This document shows, piece after piece, positions 1 to 12,474 of a DNA stretch of 64,000 bases. The stretch is from the NCBI RefSeq assembly GCF_046630445.1, contig NC_092340.1:360944001-361008000 (forward strand), in the 5' to 3' direction. The stretch comes from Rutidosis leptorrhynchoides. Its lineage: Eukaryota; Streptophyta; Magnoliopsida; Asterales; Asteraceae. The notes under the pieces were generated by a model that saw only the letters and a list, made by a program, of their open reading frames with translations, searched no databases and was not told the origin of the DNA. Within the stretch, counting starts at the first letter, position 1. Each line of letters begins with the position of its first letter. The position numbers were made by a program, and so were the translations under genes.

Positions 1-2758
1 TACAAAACCATCGTGTACGAATCATCAACAACAGGATCATTACAAGGTTAAGTACTATATGCGTTTTCAAAAAGAGTTTGCATTCAATAATAAAGTGACG
101 TCATAAATGACATCTAATGTTTTACAACCCAAAATCATGCTTCACTAAGTAGAAGCAAATAATAAGTGTATGTGACCACAATGGTCGTTACAAGTCATAG
201 TTCAAAAGTACGAATGTTTGAATGCAAAATAAAGTAGTTCATGCAATAGCAACTCTAAGCAGCGGGTGTCTACAGCACGACTAGTACACAGCGGAAGCTA
301 ACCTCAAGCACCTAAGAAAAACATGCTTAAAAACGTCAACACAAAGGTTGGTGAGCTATAGTTTAAGTATAACAGTATGTAAGGTAGGCCACGAGATTTC
401 AGTGCTACAACGAGCGTTTCAAAACAGTATGATAAAGTATATGTTAACCGTGGGCACTTGGTAACTAACTTAACGTTTATACCCCCTGAAAGTACACTTG
501 GCAAGTGCGTATGTCTACGAAGTATTAAACACTCGTTAAATGCTAGCGCTACTAGCCCGAGTGGGGATGTCAAACCCTATGGATCCATATCTAAGATTCG
601 CGTTCACCGGTTCATAAACCAATGATTAAACGTTACCGAGCTAAAGGGAATGTTTCTGCCGTTATATAACCCACACATATATAAGTTTAAGTACTCGTGC
701 CTAGTATGTAAAACATAAAATCCGCATGTATTCTCAGTTCCCAAAATAAGTTTAAAGTAAAAAGGGAATGCTATAACTCACAATGATATGTAGCGGTAAA
801 GTAGTAGTCGGGAAAGGTATGCAAGTAAATGGTCCGAAGTCCTCAACCTAAGTCAAATAGTACTAGGTCAGTAAATATTCTTAATAGGTTTAAAAGTATG
901 TAATTAAGGTCTTAAGGGTCATCATCATTCATCATTAAACAAAAGGCGTAAGGTAGGTTTAGTTTATGAAAGTAGTTTAAAACAAAGTCTGACTTCAGTC
1001 AGTCACCACGGCCTCTACCCTTACTGAATTAAGGTGAGACCAGTGGCCACGGCTCCATCTATGAGTCCCTTAAGTGTGGTAAAATTTACAGAAGCAAACT
1101 CGTCTTGATTTGACCGTGGCGACGGTCTAAGTGCGAGTAGGTCATAAATTTCTGCACAACGTTAAAGGACATAGTAACGATCGGAGGGCCATAAATCCTA
1201 AACCGTAACTCGGATTAAGACGAGTCCTATATGAAAAGTTATTTACTCGAAAAGTTTTATCTAAAAATCAAGGTTAGAACAGCCCAGGTCTACTGGTCTG
1301 TTCCAGAAGCATCAGGTCAGTAGGTTTTGGACAGAAGCAGCGAGTTTAAAAGGGTTCCGGTGGTCTTGGTGCTTGATGTTCATCATGGTTCTCATCCTTG
1401 ATACATATAGCTTCAAGTGTACAACTCATTGATGTATCTACATCATCATAACCAAGTCTTGACCATCATAACCCATGTGCAAGTCTAAGACATGAAGCAC
1501 AACTCACTTAAGAGTTGTATGAAGTTTGATGAACCAAAGTTGCATCAAAGTCTTAGATCTAACACATACATGGACTTTAAAGCTAATAACAAGTTACAAA
1601 CTTGAAAGTAAACTAACTAATCAAGATCATAAGTAGTAGAACATAGTTCTTAGTTTTATCTTGAAGATCCAAGACTCAAAAGTCTAGATCCAAAGTTATA
1701 TTTAATGAAAACTTATTTGTGTGTTCTTGAACTTTCAAAGTTACTTAATTTATTCAAGAGATATGAGATCAAGACTAACTTGTAGTACTTGACCAAATAC
1801 ACTAACTACATGAAATTAAAGTGCATAAATTGAAGAAGTAAACTTAAATAAACAAGAAAAGAATTCATGGTTGTTCATACTTTTTAAAGATTCAACCAAA
1901 GTTGATCTTTAAGTAAAGTAAACTTTAAGTTTACTTCCATGACTTACAAGTATGATTTTATAAAACCATGAACTTAAATCTTTTGATGCAACATATGTAG
2001 AACATAAACTAGTAAGCTTAGTTCTTGTTTGTTCTTGAAAGCACAAGATATTATGAAGAATTCAAACTAGTAAGTTTGATTCTTGAAAGCTAGTAATTAA
2101 GTAACAAGAAACTACAAAGTAAGTAACAACAACATGATTTAAATCAAAGACAAGTAACATTTAAATAAAAGAATGATGATGATGAAGATGTAGAATTCAG
2201 TTTTTAGAAGTAAAAAGAGAAGAGAATTAATTGTTTCAAGTCACTTACAAGATGAGAGAAAGAGAGAAAATGAAGCAAGTAAAGTGTGTGTTTGAATGGG
2301 AGGGAATACAAGTGAAGTAGTATTACATAAAATGAAACAAAAATGCACTCCCAAGGCCTCTAAATTTTGGCCAGCAGCAGCTCACAAAGGGGGGAGGGCT
2401 TTGTTTGGTGGTCTCTAGCATGTAAAGCTTCAAAAGTTGGATAAAATGGGTGTTTGCATGGGAATGAACAAGTAACTTGATTCTTTACTAAGTTAACTAA
2501 CTAGTTACATGTTAAATGGTGCTTACAAGTTGCAAGAGTGGGCTAAATGGTCCATTACAAAATGTAGGGTGGGCTTGGAAGTCCAATAACATGAGTCCAT
2601 TACACTAACAAAGCCCAAGTTCAAATAAATCACAAGTTAAACCAATTAAAGCCCAAGTAACTAACTAATAGCCTTAGTTAATTAAAATAATTAATAAATT
2701 TAATCATGAATGTAAATAATATCTAAAAATATTATTCGTGAAAGTTCCGGGTGTCACA
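1..2758 (-). mobile_element. Antisense Ty3/gypsy (Tekay-like) LTR, partial
   Basis: On the minus strand this begins TGTGACACCCGGAAC (plus-strand end at 2758) and runs off the left edge of the window. Around 290-390 the reverse complement carries the block 'caccaacctttgtgttgac', a tail of the form AAGCATG...CTCAGG, and a following 'TTCCGCTG'. The same block occurs near the ends of the gypsy LTRs at 6825, 31250, 41310 and 58640, so family membership is seen directly. There is no coding capacity. It is inserted in another antisense LTR piece (2759-2897). The right-hand 5-bp target copy would be AAGAC at 2759-2763, and the left copy is outside the window. Confidence 0.75.
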
Positions 2759-2897
2759 AAGACGTTTCGGGCACTTAAAAGTCAAGTACGGGCAATCATG
2801 GTAACATGTAAATGTAATAACATACATTCGTTTAATCACACGTATTAATAATAATAATTATTAATAAATTAACGTTGGAAATTCCAGGGTCGTTACA
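2759..2897 (-). mobile_element. Start of a second antisense gypsy LTR, interrupted by the LTR at 1-2758
   Basis: Read on the minus strand this starts TGTAACGACCCTGGAA, the typical TGTxACGACCC opening of gypsy LTRs in composites, and continues about 139 bp before the other LTR interrupts it. The rest lies beyond the left edge. It abuts, at 2898, the last bases of a sense gypsy internal region, so this LTR was itself inserted there. ACCTC at 2898-2902 is the candidate target duplication. Confidence 0.6.
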
Positions 2898-2943
2898 ACC
2901 TCGATCAAATTTCGGGACGAAATTTCTTTTAACGGGTAGGTAC
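2898..2943 (+). mobile_element. 3' end of a sense gypsy internal region with polypurine tract
   Basis: The stretch reads 'tttcgggacgaaatttc' and then 'aacgggtaggtac' directly before the LTR at 2944. The same 'aacgggtaggtac' motif precedes the 3' LTR of element E1 at 38250-38262, so it marks the plus-strand primer region. All of gag-pol upstream is missing from the window, displaced by the nested antisense LTRs. Confidence 0.7.
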
Positions 2944-3115
2944 TGTGATGACCCAGAAATTTCCGATCAAATTTAAACTTTAATCTTTATATGTTTCCGA
3001 CACGATAAGCATAATCTGTAATGATGAGTCTCGAAAGTTTTGAAACTACATTCATGTAATTAATTACCATTTAACTATGCCCGATGATTCACGAACAATT
3101 GTGTGTAAATAATTA

Positions 3116-3228
<113 letters not shown>

Positions 3229-5369
3229 GGTTATGTAATTATTATTACTAATATTATTATGATTGGTATTATTATTAATTATTAATATCTATAATAATAT
3301 TATCATTGTCATTTTTATTACTTTTATTCTTATTAGTACTAGTATCATTTTTGATAGAAATTATTATTAATGTTATCAATATTACATTTATATTATTATT
3401 ACTAGTACTCTTAATTATTATTACACAAATTTAATAAATGCAGGTATATTATTACAGATTCAGTGACATATTACAATCAACTTTATCAATTTGTTTTCTG
3501 TCTCCATTCTAATTACAAGTCTAAATCATCACTTTATAAAAACAAATTGGACATCAAAGTCCTTAATTGGTACGAATCAACTATAGATATTATCTGCTCC
3601 ATTCCTTTTTCTTTGTTTTATTACTTGGGAGAGATATTCTGTCAACATAAGTTTGGGATAAAGCAACAATTAACTCATTAAACAAAGTCATACCCAACCC
3701 ATAATCACAACCACCATTCAACCATCAAGAACACCTTCAACTATTATCTTAAGATTGATAGGGTTTCTCCATTTAACCGGGACCAAACAACAAACCATTC
3801 AATTATCTTTTGTTCCTACTTCCTTCTTGATGTTGTCGAGCTCCACACACACCATCAGCAATGAACCAGGATCACCACAATCCACTCAACAACCACCATC
3901 GGTTACCACTATTACCACCCACTTCAACTCGTTTACACTAACACCTTTCACCACCATGTGTCTTCCTCGTGTTTTAATTACAAAATAAACACCACCGTGA
4001 GCCACCCTTAAACCGCTGTACATCTCTCTTTCTCTCTACAATTCTTCTTTGTAACAACGAAACCACCACCTCAATGCTCGAACAACACCACTCGTCCCTC
4101 CTGTTGTTGCTACAATTCGAACCACCATCTCTGCGAATGTTTTTCTGTTTCAATCGAGCCCAACCATTACCTATATCTCTCTCTTGTTCGAGAATAACTA
4201 TTAAACATCATAAACATTCATCATCATATCACATACATATATACACACACGATTGCTTTCTGTTTACTTGCCGTTCTTGTTCGAACTCAAACCCAGACAT
4301 CCACCATGCATCATTATTTACATTTTCTGTTTCTACATATTCGATCAAACCGCTATTTTATTTTTCTTCCTCGATGGTTGTTACTACTACTCGAGTTTCT
4401 GTGATAAAATCGCTGCTACTTAAATTCATTTACGTTTCTGTTTTCAGTCGAACCCGAACTAGCAGCCATGAAACCATCTTCCATATATCTTTTCTCTCTA
4501 TCCTCCTTCTCTCTCTCTCTCCTAAATTCTGTTCCTGTTACGAATCACTATACATCACCACCGTAAACCATTAATACCGCTGATATATCTTCTGTTTCTG
4601 TTTGAAGTGAAACCCACCACCCTCACTTGTCGATACCGTTTTCTAATTCTTGGTTTCTGTTACACCGACTATAGATGATGATGAATCGAACTGATTATGG
4701 CTATTTTATTTATATTCTTTATCTTTATATTGTGGCCGACAAACCTAAATTAAAAACCCCACCTATTAGTTATTAACGAAAAAGGAAATCAGATAGTCAA
4801 TTGGGTTTTGAAGTAGGCTTAAATGATGTAGCATTGGGCCGATTATGTTATGATTATTGGGCCGTTTACGTTTCAACTTGGACAAATTACTCCAAACCCA
4901 TTTAACTTGGGCCTATATCATGAAAACCACTTCATAAAAATTGCACAGCAACGTGTTAATTCATGTTACCTTGTCTGATTAAGTTTATCATTTGTTAATG
5001 ATGATTTAAAAGCAAATGAAGTGTGATGATGATGATAGCGAATGATAGATGAGGATGATAGTTAAGTAGGTTAATGATAATTAGGATGATGATAATGGTA
5101 ATGATAAATGAAGATAAAATGATAAATGTTTATGGTGAATGATGAATCGAAATGGGTTTCTTTTAAACGGGTTAGTAGAAGGAAGAAGTCTGAGATTGAT
5201 AATGATAATAGATGACGATGGTGCATTATAATGATGAAATATGATTATGATATATGGTGAAAAACGATTAAGTTTGTGGAAGAAGAAGAAAACTGGATAA
5301 ATGGGTTACATAGATTAATTCGTGAATTAAAACAGATAACATTGGATAGAGGAATGGTTTAAGAGAATG

Positions 5370-5424
5370 TTATCGGGTTAGCGGGACGTCGCGGGTTCAA
5401 ACCCGGACTTGGGCATTTTTTTTA
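5370..5424 (+). other. tRNA-like B-box segment within the gypsy LTR
   Basis: GGTTCAAAC at 5394-5402 fits an RNA polymerase III B box and sits in a small TpsiC-arm-like hairpin (CGGG...CCCG). A run of T residues at 5417-5424 could act as a terminator. No convincing A box or cloverleaf is visible upstream, so a functional tRNA is unlikely. This may be a tRNA-derived relic or a conserved LTR feature. Confidence 0.3.
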
Positions 5425-5459
5425 GGGATAATTCTCTGAGGTAGTTTTCTTATTACTTA

Positions 5460-5761
5460 ATGTTATTATTATTATTACTTATTATTATTTTTATTATTGT
5501 TATTAGTAATTATTATTATTATTATTATTATTATTATGTTATTAATATTATTATTATTAATATCTTGATTATGATTAAATGATAAAAGATGTTAAATAAA
5601 GTTGACATGGTTTAAAAGATAATGGTAAAATGATGAAAATGAAAATAAGTATAAGATAATATATAAACATGATAAATATTATAATTATGATTATTTTGGT
5701 ATCATTATTAATATTATTATTTTATTATTATTAATATTATTATCATTATTATTATTATTAA

Positions 5762-5809
<48 letters not shown>

Positions 5810-5812
5810 AAA
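5460..5812. repeat. ATT/TTA-rich simple repeats
   Basis: Two tracts of mostly ATT trinucleotides, 5460-5545 and 5695-5812, separated by AT-rich sequence. The open frames across them on either strand are repeat artefacts (poly-Ile and similar). Confidence 0.9.
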
Positions 5813-6100
5813 TATAAAGATTATAGATACAAATATTATTATGAAAATGATTAAAATTACAATTAAGTTACAATTTAATGAATTACTAATATTATTATTA
5901 TCATTACTATAATACAACTTTTACTATTTATATTTTATCAAATAAACAATAGTTATATAAAAATATAAATATTACATATAACAAACTACTGATTTTTACT
6001 AATTACTTATATACATATATTAATATAGTTATATGTATGAATATTAATTATTTTACAAAATAAGTATATGTAACATAATTAAAAATATAATATAAGTAAA

Positions 6101-6101
<1 letters not shown>

Positions 6102-6164
<63 letters not shown>
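6102..6164. repeat. (AT)n microsatellite
   Basis: About 63 bp of AT dinucleotide within the gypsy LTR. Confidence 0.95.
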
Positions 6165-6166
<2 letters not shown>

Positions 6167-7186
6167 TAATTAGAATTGGGTATGAGTATTATAAAATACT
6201 TAATAAATAAATACTATATAATTATTAGATGGAATTATGTGATTATAGGTTTTAATATATATTACTGATATAGGTTCGTGAATCCGAGGTCAACCCTACA
6301 CTTGTTCAATATCGTCATATGTATTTTTACTACAAAATACAATAGGTGAGTTTCATTACTCCCTTTTTAAATGCTTTTGCAATATATATTTTTGGGACTG
6401 AGAATACATGCGCTGCTTTTATAACTGTTTTACGAAATAGACACAAGTAATCGAAATTACGTTCTATGGTTGAATGATCGAAACTGAATATGCCCCTTTT
6501 TAGTCTGGTAATCTAAGAATTAGGGAACAGACACCCTAATTGACGTGAATCCTAAAGATAGATCTATCGAGCCCAACTAGCCCCATCCAAAGTACCGGAT
6601 GCTTTAGTACTTCGAAATTTATATCATGTCCGAAGGAGAATCCCGGAATGATAGGGGATATTCTTATATGCATATTGTGAATGTCGGTTACCAGGTGTTC
6701 AATCCATATGAATGATATTTTTGTCTCTATGCATGGGACGTATGTTTATGTGAAATGAAAATATGAAATCTTGTGGTCTATTTAAATTATGAAATGATTA
6801 TTTATGTTAAACTAATGAACTCACCAACCTTTTGGTTGACACTTTAAAGCATGTTCATTCTCAGGTACGAAAGAAATCTTCCGCTGTGCATTTGCTCATC
6901 TTAGAGATATTACTTGGAGTCATTCATGACATATTTCAAAAGACGTTGCATTCGAGTCATTGAGTTCATCAAGATTATTATTAAGTCAATTATAGTTAGA
7001 TATGTTATGAAATGGTATGCATGCCGTCAACTTTTGATGTAATGAAAGATTGTCTTTTCAAAAACGAATGCAATGTTTGTAAAATGTATCATATAGAGGT
7101 CAACTACCTCGCGATGTAATCAACTGTTGTGAATCGTTTATAATCGATATGGACTTCGTCCGGATGGATTAGGACGGGTCTTGACA

Positions 7187-8595
7187 TGTATAAGATCAAG
7201 CGAAATGGCGATGATCAAGTGGAACGGTATCGTGCAAGACTGGTGGTTAAAGGATATGCTCAGAAAGAAGATAAAGACTTTAATGAAATATTTTCTCCTG
7301 TGGTTCGACTTACAACAATTCGAGTTGTTCTAGTGATGTGTACTACATTTGATTTGCATCTAGAGCAGCTAGATGTGAAAACTGCATTTCTTCATGGAAA
7401 TCTTGAAGAAGAAATTTATATGCTTCAACCAGAAGGTTTTGAACTACAAGGAAAAAAGAACTTGGTTTGCAGGTTAAAGAAATCTCTGTATGGTCTCAAA
7501 CAGGCGCCGAGATGTTGGTACAATAGATTTGATTCTTTCATAATGAGCCTTGAATATAACAGACTTTATGCAGACCCTTGTGCATATTTCAAGAGGTTTA
7601 GGGACAATGATTTTGTCATTTTGCTGTTATATGTAGACGACATGTTGGTTGCAGGCCCTAACAAAGATCGTATTAATAAGCTGAAGGCTCAATTGGCTAG
7701 GGAGTTTGAAATGGAAGACTTGGGTGCCGCAAACAAGATTCTAGGGATGCAAATTCACCGAGACAGAGATAATAGGAAGATTTGGCTTTCTCAAAAGAAT
7801 TATTTGAGGAAAATCTTGGAGCGTTTCAATATTCAAGATGGTAAGCCAATCTCAACCCCACTTCCTACTAATCTCAAGTTATCCTCCGTTATGTGTCCTA
7901 GCAGTGAAGACGAGAGGAATGAGATGTCTCGAGTACCGTATGCATCAGCAGTGGGAAGTTTAATGTTCGCAATGATATGTATAAGACCAGACATTGCACA
8001 TGCAGTGGCAGTAGTTAGTCGGTACATGGCGAATCCTGGTAAAGAGCATTGTAATGCGGTAAAGAGGATCCTTAAATACATCAAGGGAACCTTAGATGTT
8101 GCATTATGTTATGGGGAACCGAAATTTATTGTCAAAAGGTATGTTGATTCAGATTATGCAGGTGATATCGATAAAAGTAAATCCACCTCTGCATATGTTT
8201 TTACACTTTGTGGTGGAATAGTAAGCTGGGTTTCAAAACTGCAGTCAGTTGTGGCGACATCAACAACAGAAGCAGAATATGTAGCAGCTACTCAAGCTAC
8301 TAAAGAGACAGTATGGTTGAAGATGTTGTTGGAAGAACTCGGGCACAAACAAGAGAATATCACTCTATTTTGTGACAACCAGAGTGCCTTGCATCTTGCA
8401 AGGAATCCGGCATTTCATTCAAAGACAAAGCATATACGAGTTCAGTATCACTTGGTTCGTGAGAAAGTGGAAGAAGGAACCGTGGATGTGCAGAAAATTC
8501 ATACTAACGAGAATGTGGCTGATTTTCTAACAAAGTCAATCAACCGTGACAAGTTTGTTTGGTGCCGTTCCTCATGCGGCCTAGCAGAGACGTAA
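7187..8595 (+). pseudogene. Ty1/copia pol fragment: reverse transcriptase and RNase H
   Basis: One open frame of about 468 codons ending in TAA at 8593. It starts inside the RT domain (YKIKRNGD), because the upstream part of pol was separated by the gypsy insertion that ends at 7186. Visible motifs: LDVKTAFLHG and YGLKQAPR in RT, the catalytic LLLYVDDML (about codons 145-153), and RNase H with VDSDYAGD, TSTTEAEYVA and the C-terminal 'KHIRVQYHLVRE'. Gag, protease and integrase are absent. From the C terminus and LTR style it is probably the Tork clade; that clade call is an inference. The 3' part has no stop or frameshift, so it is fairly young. Confidence 0.92.
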
Positions 8596-8668
8596 GCAAC
8601 ATCATTGGCAAGGAAGGATTATTGTGTGAAGATTGATTGAGCTTCAATCGAATCTTCAAGTGGGAGAT

Positions 8669-9137
8669 TGTTGGACGGTGGCTTATAGTCACATGGAATA
8701 TGTGGCTGAATAATTGAAAGCAAAGAAGTCAATAATACTATTGCTATTGTGGCCACCTACAACGTATGTTTGACCACATGTTTATTATGGTTCACATTCA
8801 AGATTCATGCATTCTTTGCATTGAAACTCAACTATAAAAGGAGTCTGTGGAGGTTCATTTTATTCATCCCAAATTCAAGATGTAATCTTGTATACTAATA
8901 GATTAATAGAGAGTTAGTGAATAATCTCCTAATTACAAGAGATATAAAGATTAGTATTTATCCTTGTAACTAGAGAGAAGTGTAATTCCTATTATTCTTA
9001 TTAGTGAATCGTTTCTTTCCTTGCCCGTGGTTTTTACCCTATTGGGATTTTTCACGTTAAATCTTGGTGTCTCTTTATTGTCGCTATTTCAATTATTACT
9101 AGTGGTTTGCTATAATTCGGTGTCGCTTTTCTCAACA
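8669..9137 (+). mobile_element. Copia 3' LTR (469 bp)
   Basis: The purine-rich 'aagtgggaga' at 8658-8667 is the polypurine tract. The LTR begins TGTTGGACGG at 8669 and ends TCTCAACA at 9137, with inverted TGTTG/CAACA ends. A TATA box (TATAAA, 8833-8838) lies mid-LTR. The conserved 'cccgtggtttttaccc' and 'cacgttaaatcttggtgtc' blocks near the end are typical of Copia LTRs. The 5' LTR is not in the window, so the insertion duplication cannot be checked. Confidence 0.85.
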
Positions 9138-9413
9138 GAAGTTACGATACCCGATCATCTTTACATCAAGCCAACATTAAACAGTTACGATACGTTTATT
9201 TTGTTTAATGCATTACGGTTTTTTTTTCTTATTTAAATTAGAATGACTAATGTATCCTTTTCTTTTCATTAAACGGTTACCTCATTGGTCACTTAATTAC
9301 CAAAGTGTCATGCTTATATTAACCTTTTATCAAATTATTTAATAGTTCAGATCAGTTCTTTCAATTCTTGACAATTTTTTAGTTCTCAAATGAAACCTTA
9401 ACAATTTTTTTTG
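9138..9413. other. AT-rich flank, nothing recognised
   Basis: No long frame, RNA gene or repeat boundary is evident between the Copia LTR end and the SINE. Confidence 0.5.
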
Positions 9414-9617
9414 GGTCGGGGGTCATCTCGGAAGCAATCTCTATACCCTGAAGTTGAGAGGGGGATGACTTTATCTTTCGGTGGGTGGAGAATTTTTCTC
9501 AACACGTGGTTAGATAGAAGACTTCTCTTTTATTCTAGGGTAGAAGAAGGATTGTCTACATCTCACCTCCCCAATACACCGTATGCGCAGGATTGGGTAT
9601 TGTTATTGTTGTTGTTG
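9414..9617 (+). mobile_element. Au-like SINE copy
   Basis: It carries the plant Au-type 3' body: a 'ggaagcaatctct' block, then 'tctacatctcacctcccca', 'ggattgggta' and a tail of TTG repeats ending at 9617. The copy at 17888-18070 shares these blocks in the same order. The 5' tRNA-derived head is not clear and no target duplication was found. Confidence 0.65.
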
Positions 9618-9647
9618 TATATATATGTGTGTGCGCGCGCGCATTAG

Positions 9648-9704
9648 AATTTGCCACGTGACAAATCCAGAGTTTGAAACTCCGGATTTGCCATGTGGCA
9701 AATT
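9648..9704. repeat. 57-bp near-perfect palindrome (hairpin)
   Basis: The left arm AATTTGCCACGTGACAAATC and the right arm GATTTGCCATGTGGCAAATT pair with only two mismatches. The centre, GAGTTTGAAACTC, is itself palindromic, so the whole segment can fold into one stem. Related 'gtttgaaact' and 'gtcaaactccgg' pieces follow to 9790. It is probably a decayed miniature element; no function is visible. Confidence 0.7.
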
Positions 9705-9895
9705 CTGATGCACAGTTAATGAAAAAACGTACAAACTGAAGTTTGAAACTTTGGATTCACCTACACCGGAGTGTCAAACTCCGGTTTTTCTATTTTGGAA
9801 CACTTTTTCAGATTTCTATTCTTGTAAGATGGCCTCAAAATAACACTATTTAAAAAAACAAAAATATGATTAATGTGTAATTAAGGGTTGGTGAT

Positions 9896-10463
9896 ATGCC
9901 TGGCAAACGGGTCAGGTTGGGTTGGTTTGGGTAACGGGTCAAAATGGTTTTGGGTTGAAATGGGTCATAGGTCAAACGGGTCGATTTTTTAAACGGGTCA
10001 AAATGGTTCAGGTTGGGTCGGTTTGGGTAACGGGTTGAAACGGGTCACAGGTCAATTGGGTCAAACGGGTTACATCACTTTTTTTACATTTATTACATTA
10101 TTTTAGTTATTATTGGTTATTAAATATACATAAGAAACATTAATATACATAATAAATGATATAAACATGAATGCTTTATAAATTTTTTACGGATGAAACT
10201 TTTTATGCTTGACCCATTTGACCCATTCACAAAACCCATTAGACCTATTTCTATTTATTGATCTTTGAGTATTGATACCCATCAGACCCGTTCATTCATT
10301 TTTTGTATAGGACTCAATAGGTTGGAGAGAAACTTATTTGAATCTTTTTTTAAGTTTTCATTTACATTGTTAGGCCTAATTTTTCTCAAGACCCAATTGA
10401 CCCGAATGTTTGACCCATTTGACCCGAATTTGAGTGTTTGGGTCTCAATTGCCGGGTATAGAC
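9896..10463. mobile_element. Non-autonomous hAT-like element with 8-bp target duplication
   Basis: TTGGTGAT occurs at 9888-9895 and again at 10464-10471, an 8-bp duplication as hAT transposases make. The inner ends ATGCCTGGCAA (left) and, reverse-complemented, ATACCCGGCAA (right) match as a short terminal inverted repeat, although the right end has four extra bases outside it. The interior is rich in 'cgggtcaaa' on the left and 'tgacccatttgaccc' on the right, that is, long subterminal inverted sequence. There is no transposase. Confidence 0.6.
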
Positions 10464-10471
10464 TTGGTGAT

Positions 10472-11043
10472 GTGGAATGGAAATTGAAATTGAAATTGAA
10501 TTGGCCGAGATTTGCTTCGAGGCAAAGAAAGTTATCAAAATTTATTTATGTTATTTATTTGTTTCTAAAATCCTATTAAAGCCATATTTGGCAGAGAGCT
10601 TTTAGAAATGTTTAAGAACTTTTTGCTTTTAGCTTTTATAAAAAATCTCCTGAATTATAAATACCTCCTTTTGACTTTAACAGCTTCTAGCTTTTTGAGT
10701 TAAGAAAAAGCTCTAATTATAAACGCTCATAGACCAAGCGTTTAGTTACTATAGATAGCTCTTCCAATTTTTAAATTACTCAAATACCCTAAATCCTCCC
10801 ATGTACATCCACGTAACAGAGCCCTAATATCCTTTCCTTCTACCTATTGTTTACGTACGGCTGGCTTTTTTTTCATTCAAGAAGTCGAGTGCTTAATTCT
10901 CTCGTTGATCACTAATATCTTCTGCCTCTAGTATGCTCTGATCAGTACATTTTTTTTTTATTATTCTATCATTTGATATTGTTTTTGCTTTTTGCTTAAA
11001 GTTATGTTATTGCTTAATGTTCTTGCAATTGTACTAATAAACT
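10472..11043 (+). promoter_or_regulatory. Probable promoter and leader region of the SNARE gene
   Basis: This is the upstream region of the SNAP-type gene. 10590-10735 is rich in AGCTTTT motifs in both orientations, MITE-like. A pyrimidine-rich part at 10826-10930 could be the start of the transcript, with an intron reaching the acceptor at 12401-12402. No TATA box could be assigned with confidence. Confidence 0.35.
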
Positions 11044-11059
11044 TCTGGTTCAAGTTCTT

Positions 11060-11532
11060 TTTTTTTTTTTTTTTGGCGAAAAACGAATTATTATAAATAA
11101 AGAAAAATAGATACGATGATCTAGGGCGTTACAAGAGTTGTTGCATTGACAGATATGAATCTGTTTGACATTACCCTATTACAATCACATTAGTACAACA
11201 ATAATCTAGAAAAAACCCCGATACAACCACAATCTATGAACGGAAGCTGATGCTTCCTTAAGGTAACCGCCGTCTGGACCATCGAATCCTGAAAAAAGTC
11301 CTCACCTGAATCGAAGTCAGCATCGGCGAACAACAATCCACGAGCCCATCCACCAAACCGCATCAACCCCAAACAAATAACACTGAACCCAAATCGCTCG
11401 CCGGGCAACCCAAGAACACCCACCTCGAGACCGCATCAACCAGCAACCCAAATCATAACCCCGTTAGTCAGCACAACCAAGCAAACCCAACAGCAATCAG
11501 CTCGGAAACCCTAACCTGTCGAAGCCCTACCA
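11060..11532 (-). mobile_element. Poly(A) retroposon (LINE end or SINE-like), minus strand, with 16-bp TSD
   Basis: The 16-bp sequence TCTGGTTCAAGTTCTT is present at 11044-11059 and 11533-11548. Between them is a 473-bp insert that starts with a run of T on the plus strand, that is, a poly(A) tail on the minus strand. This is the signature of target-primed reverse transcription. The body (minus strand) has a short open frame at 11423-11190 with no recognisable domain. It lies in the probable 5' leader intron of the SNARE gene, in antisense. The parent family is not known to me: a 5'-truncated L1 3' end, a SINE, or a processed transcript are all possible. Confidence 0.75.
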
Positions 11533-11548
11533 TCTGGTTCAAGTTCTT

Positions 11549-11991
11549 GCTTAAAGTTCTGTTGCTTCAATAAGTGTTAGAGTTGGTGTAGGTCTAGGAG
11601 TCTTAAGTCTTAAGTCAGTTACTAGGTTTACGTTCAAATATGATTTTTATTTATGTTATTTATTTGTTTCTAAAATCCTACGGAGTATTAACTTTTATTA
11701 ATATAGTCCGGTACTGAAGAGCTAGATCTCTATCTTGAGTTAATAAAGTTTGAGTTTTACACTCGTGTTCATATATACTTACGTATTATTACATACATAT
11801 TTTTTCATATTAAGTTAAAGAGCGTTTATCTTCCAACATATCTTGATCCTCATCAGTTGCGTACACTTATTAATGAAATTTAAGAGTCCACAACTTATGA
11901 ACAATACGTTGAACAGTAAAAATCAACTAATATCATTTTGTTAGGGTTAGGATGAAGCTAATTGCAAGGCTAATTATGAAAATAAAAACAG

Positions 11992-12029
<38 letters not shown>

Positions 12030-12474
12030 TGCTTTCTTACAAGATCCATGGTTGATTTACCTTAAAAGGTACCACAATCATTTGAAATTTTGATTATTAT
12101 TTTTAGCATTTTTTAAATTGAAATTAGATGGGTTATATTCTCATGATCATCCTTCCCTTGTGTTTACTTTTCTAAACCGAAACAATGCCTGAATAAGTAT
12201 TCATTATTAGTTTTAAATTTCTGATTATACAAACTTTAAACACATCATGCATTTCTTAAATACATGCATTTTGTATCTTGAGATTTGACAATGTTTCGTG
12301 TCTATTTATTTATTCATTATTATTAATATATTTTATATTTTATTTGCATTTCTATTTTCATAGTTGAATCTAATCTAATTTGTGTCATGTTCTTTTTTCC
12401 AGGATCCTTATTGACGGTGTTTAAATATTGTGTCATTGACTGATTAATTCTAATCAAACTCTCTAAACTTGAAT
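11549..12474 (+). other. Probable leader intron and 5' UTR of the SNARE gene
   Basis: This AT-rich stretch includes a 34-base T run at 11995-12028. A good splice acceptor, 'tcttttttccag', ends at 12402, leaving a 72-base leader before the start codon at 12475. Long 5' UTR introns are common in plants. The donor was not located. Confidence 0.4.

Noticed and set aside
3463-4574. Three adjacent open frames in the gypsy LTR (up to 166 codons)
   Set aside because: They lie in a long LTR, are rich in Ser/Thr/His from CA-rich sequence, and match no known protein type.
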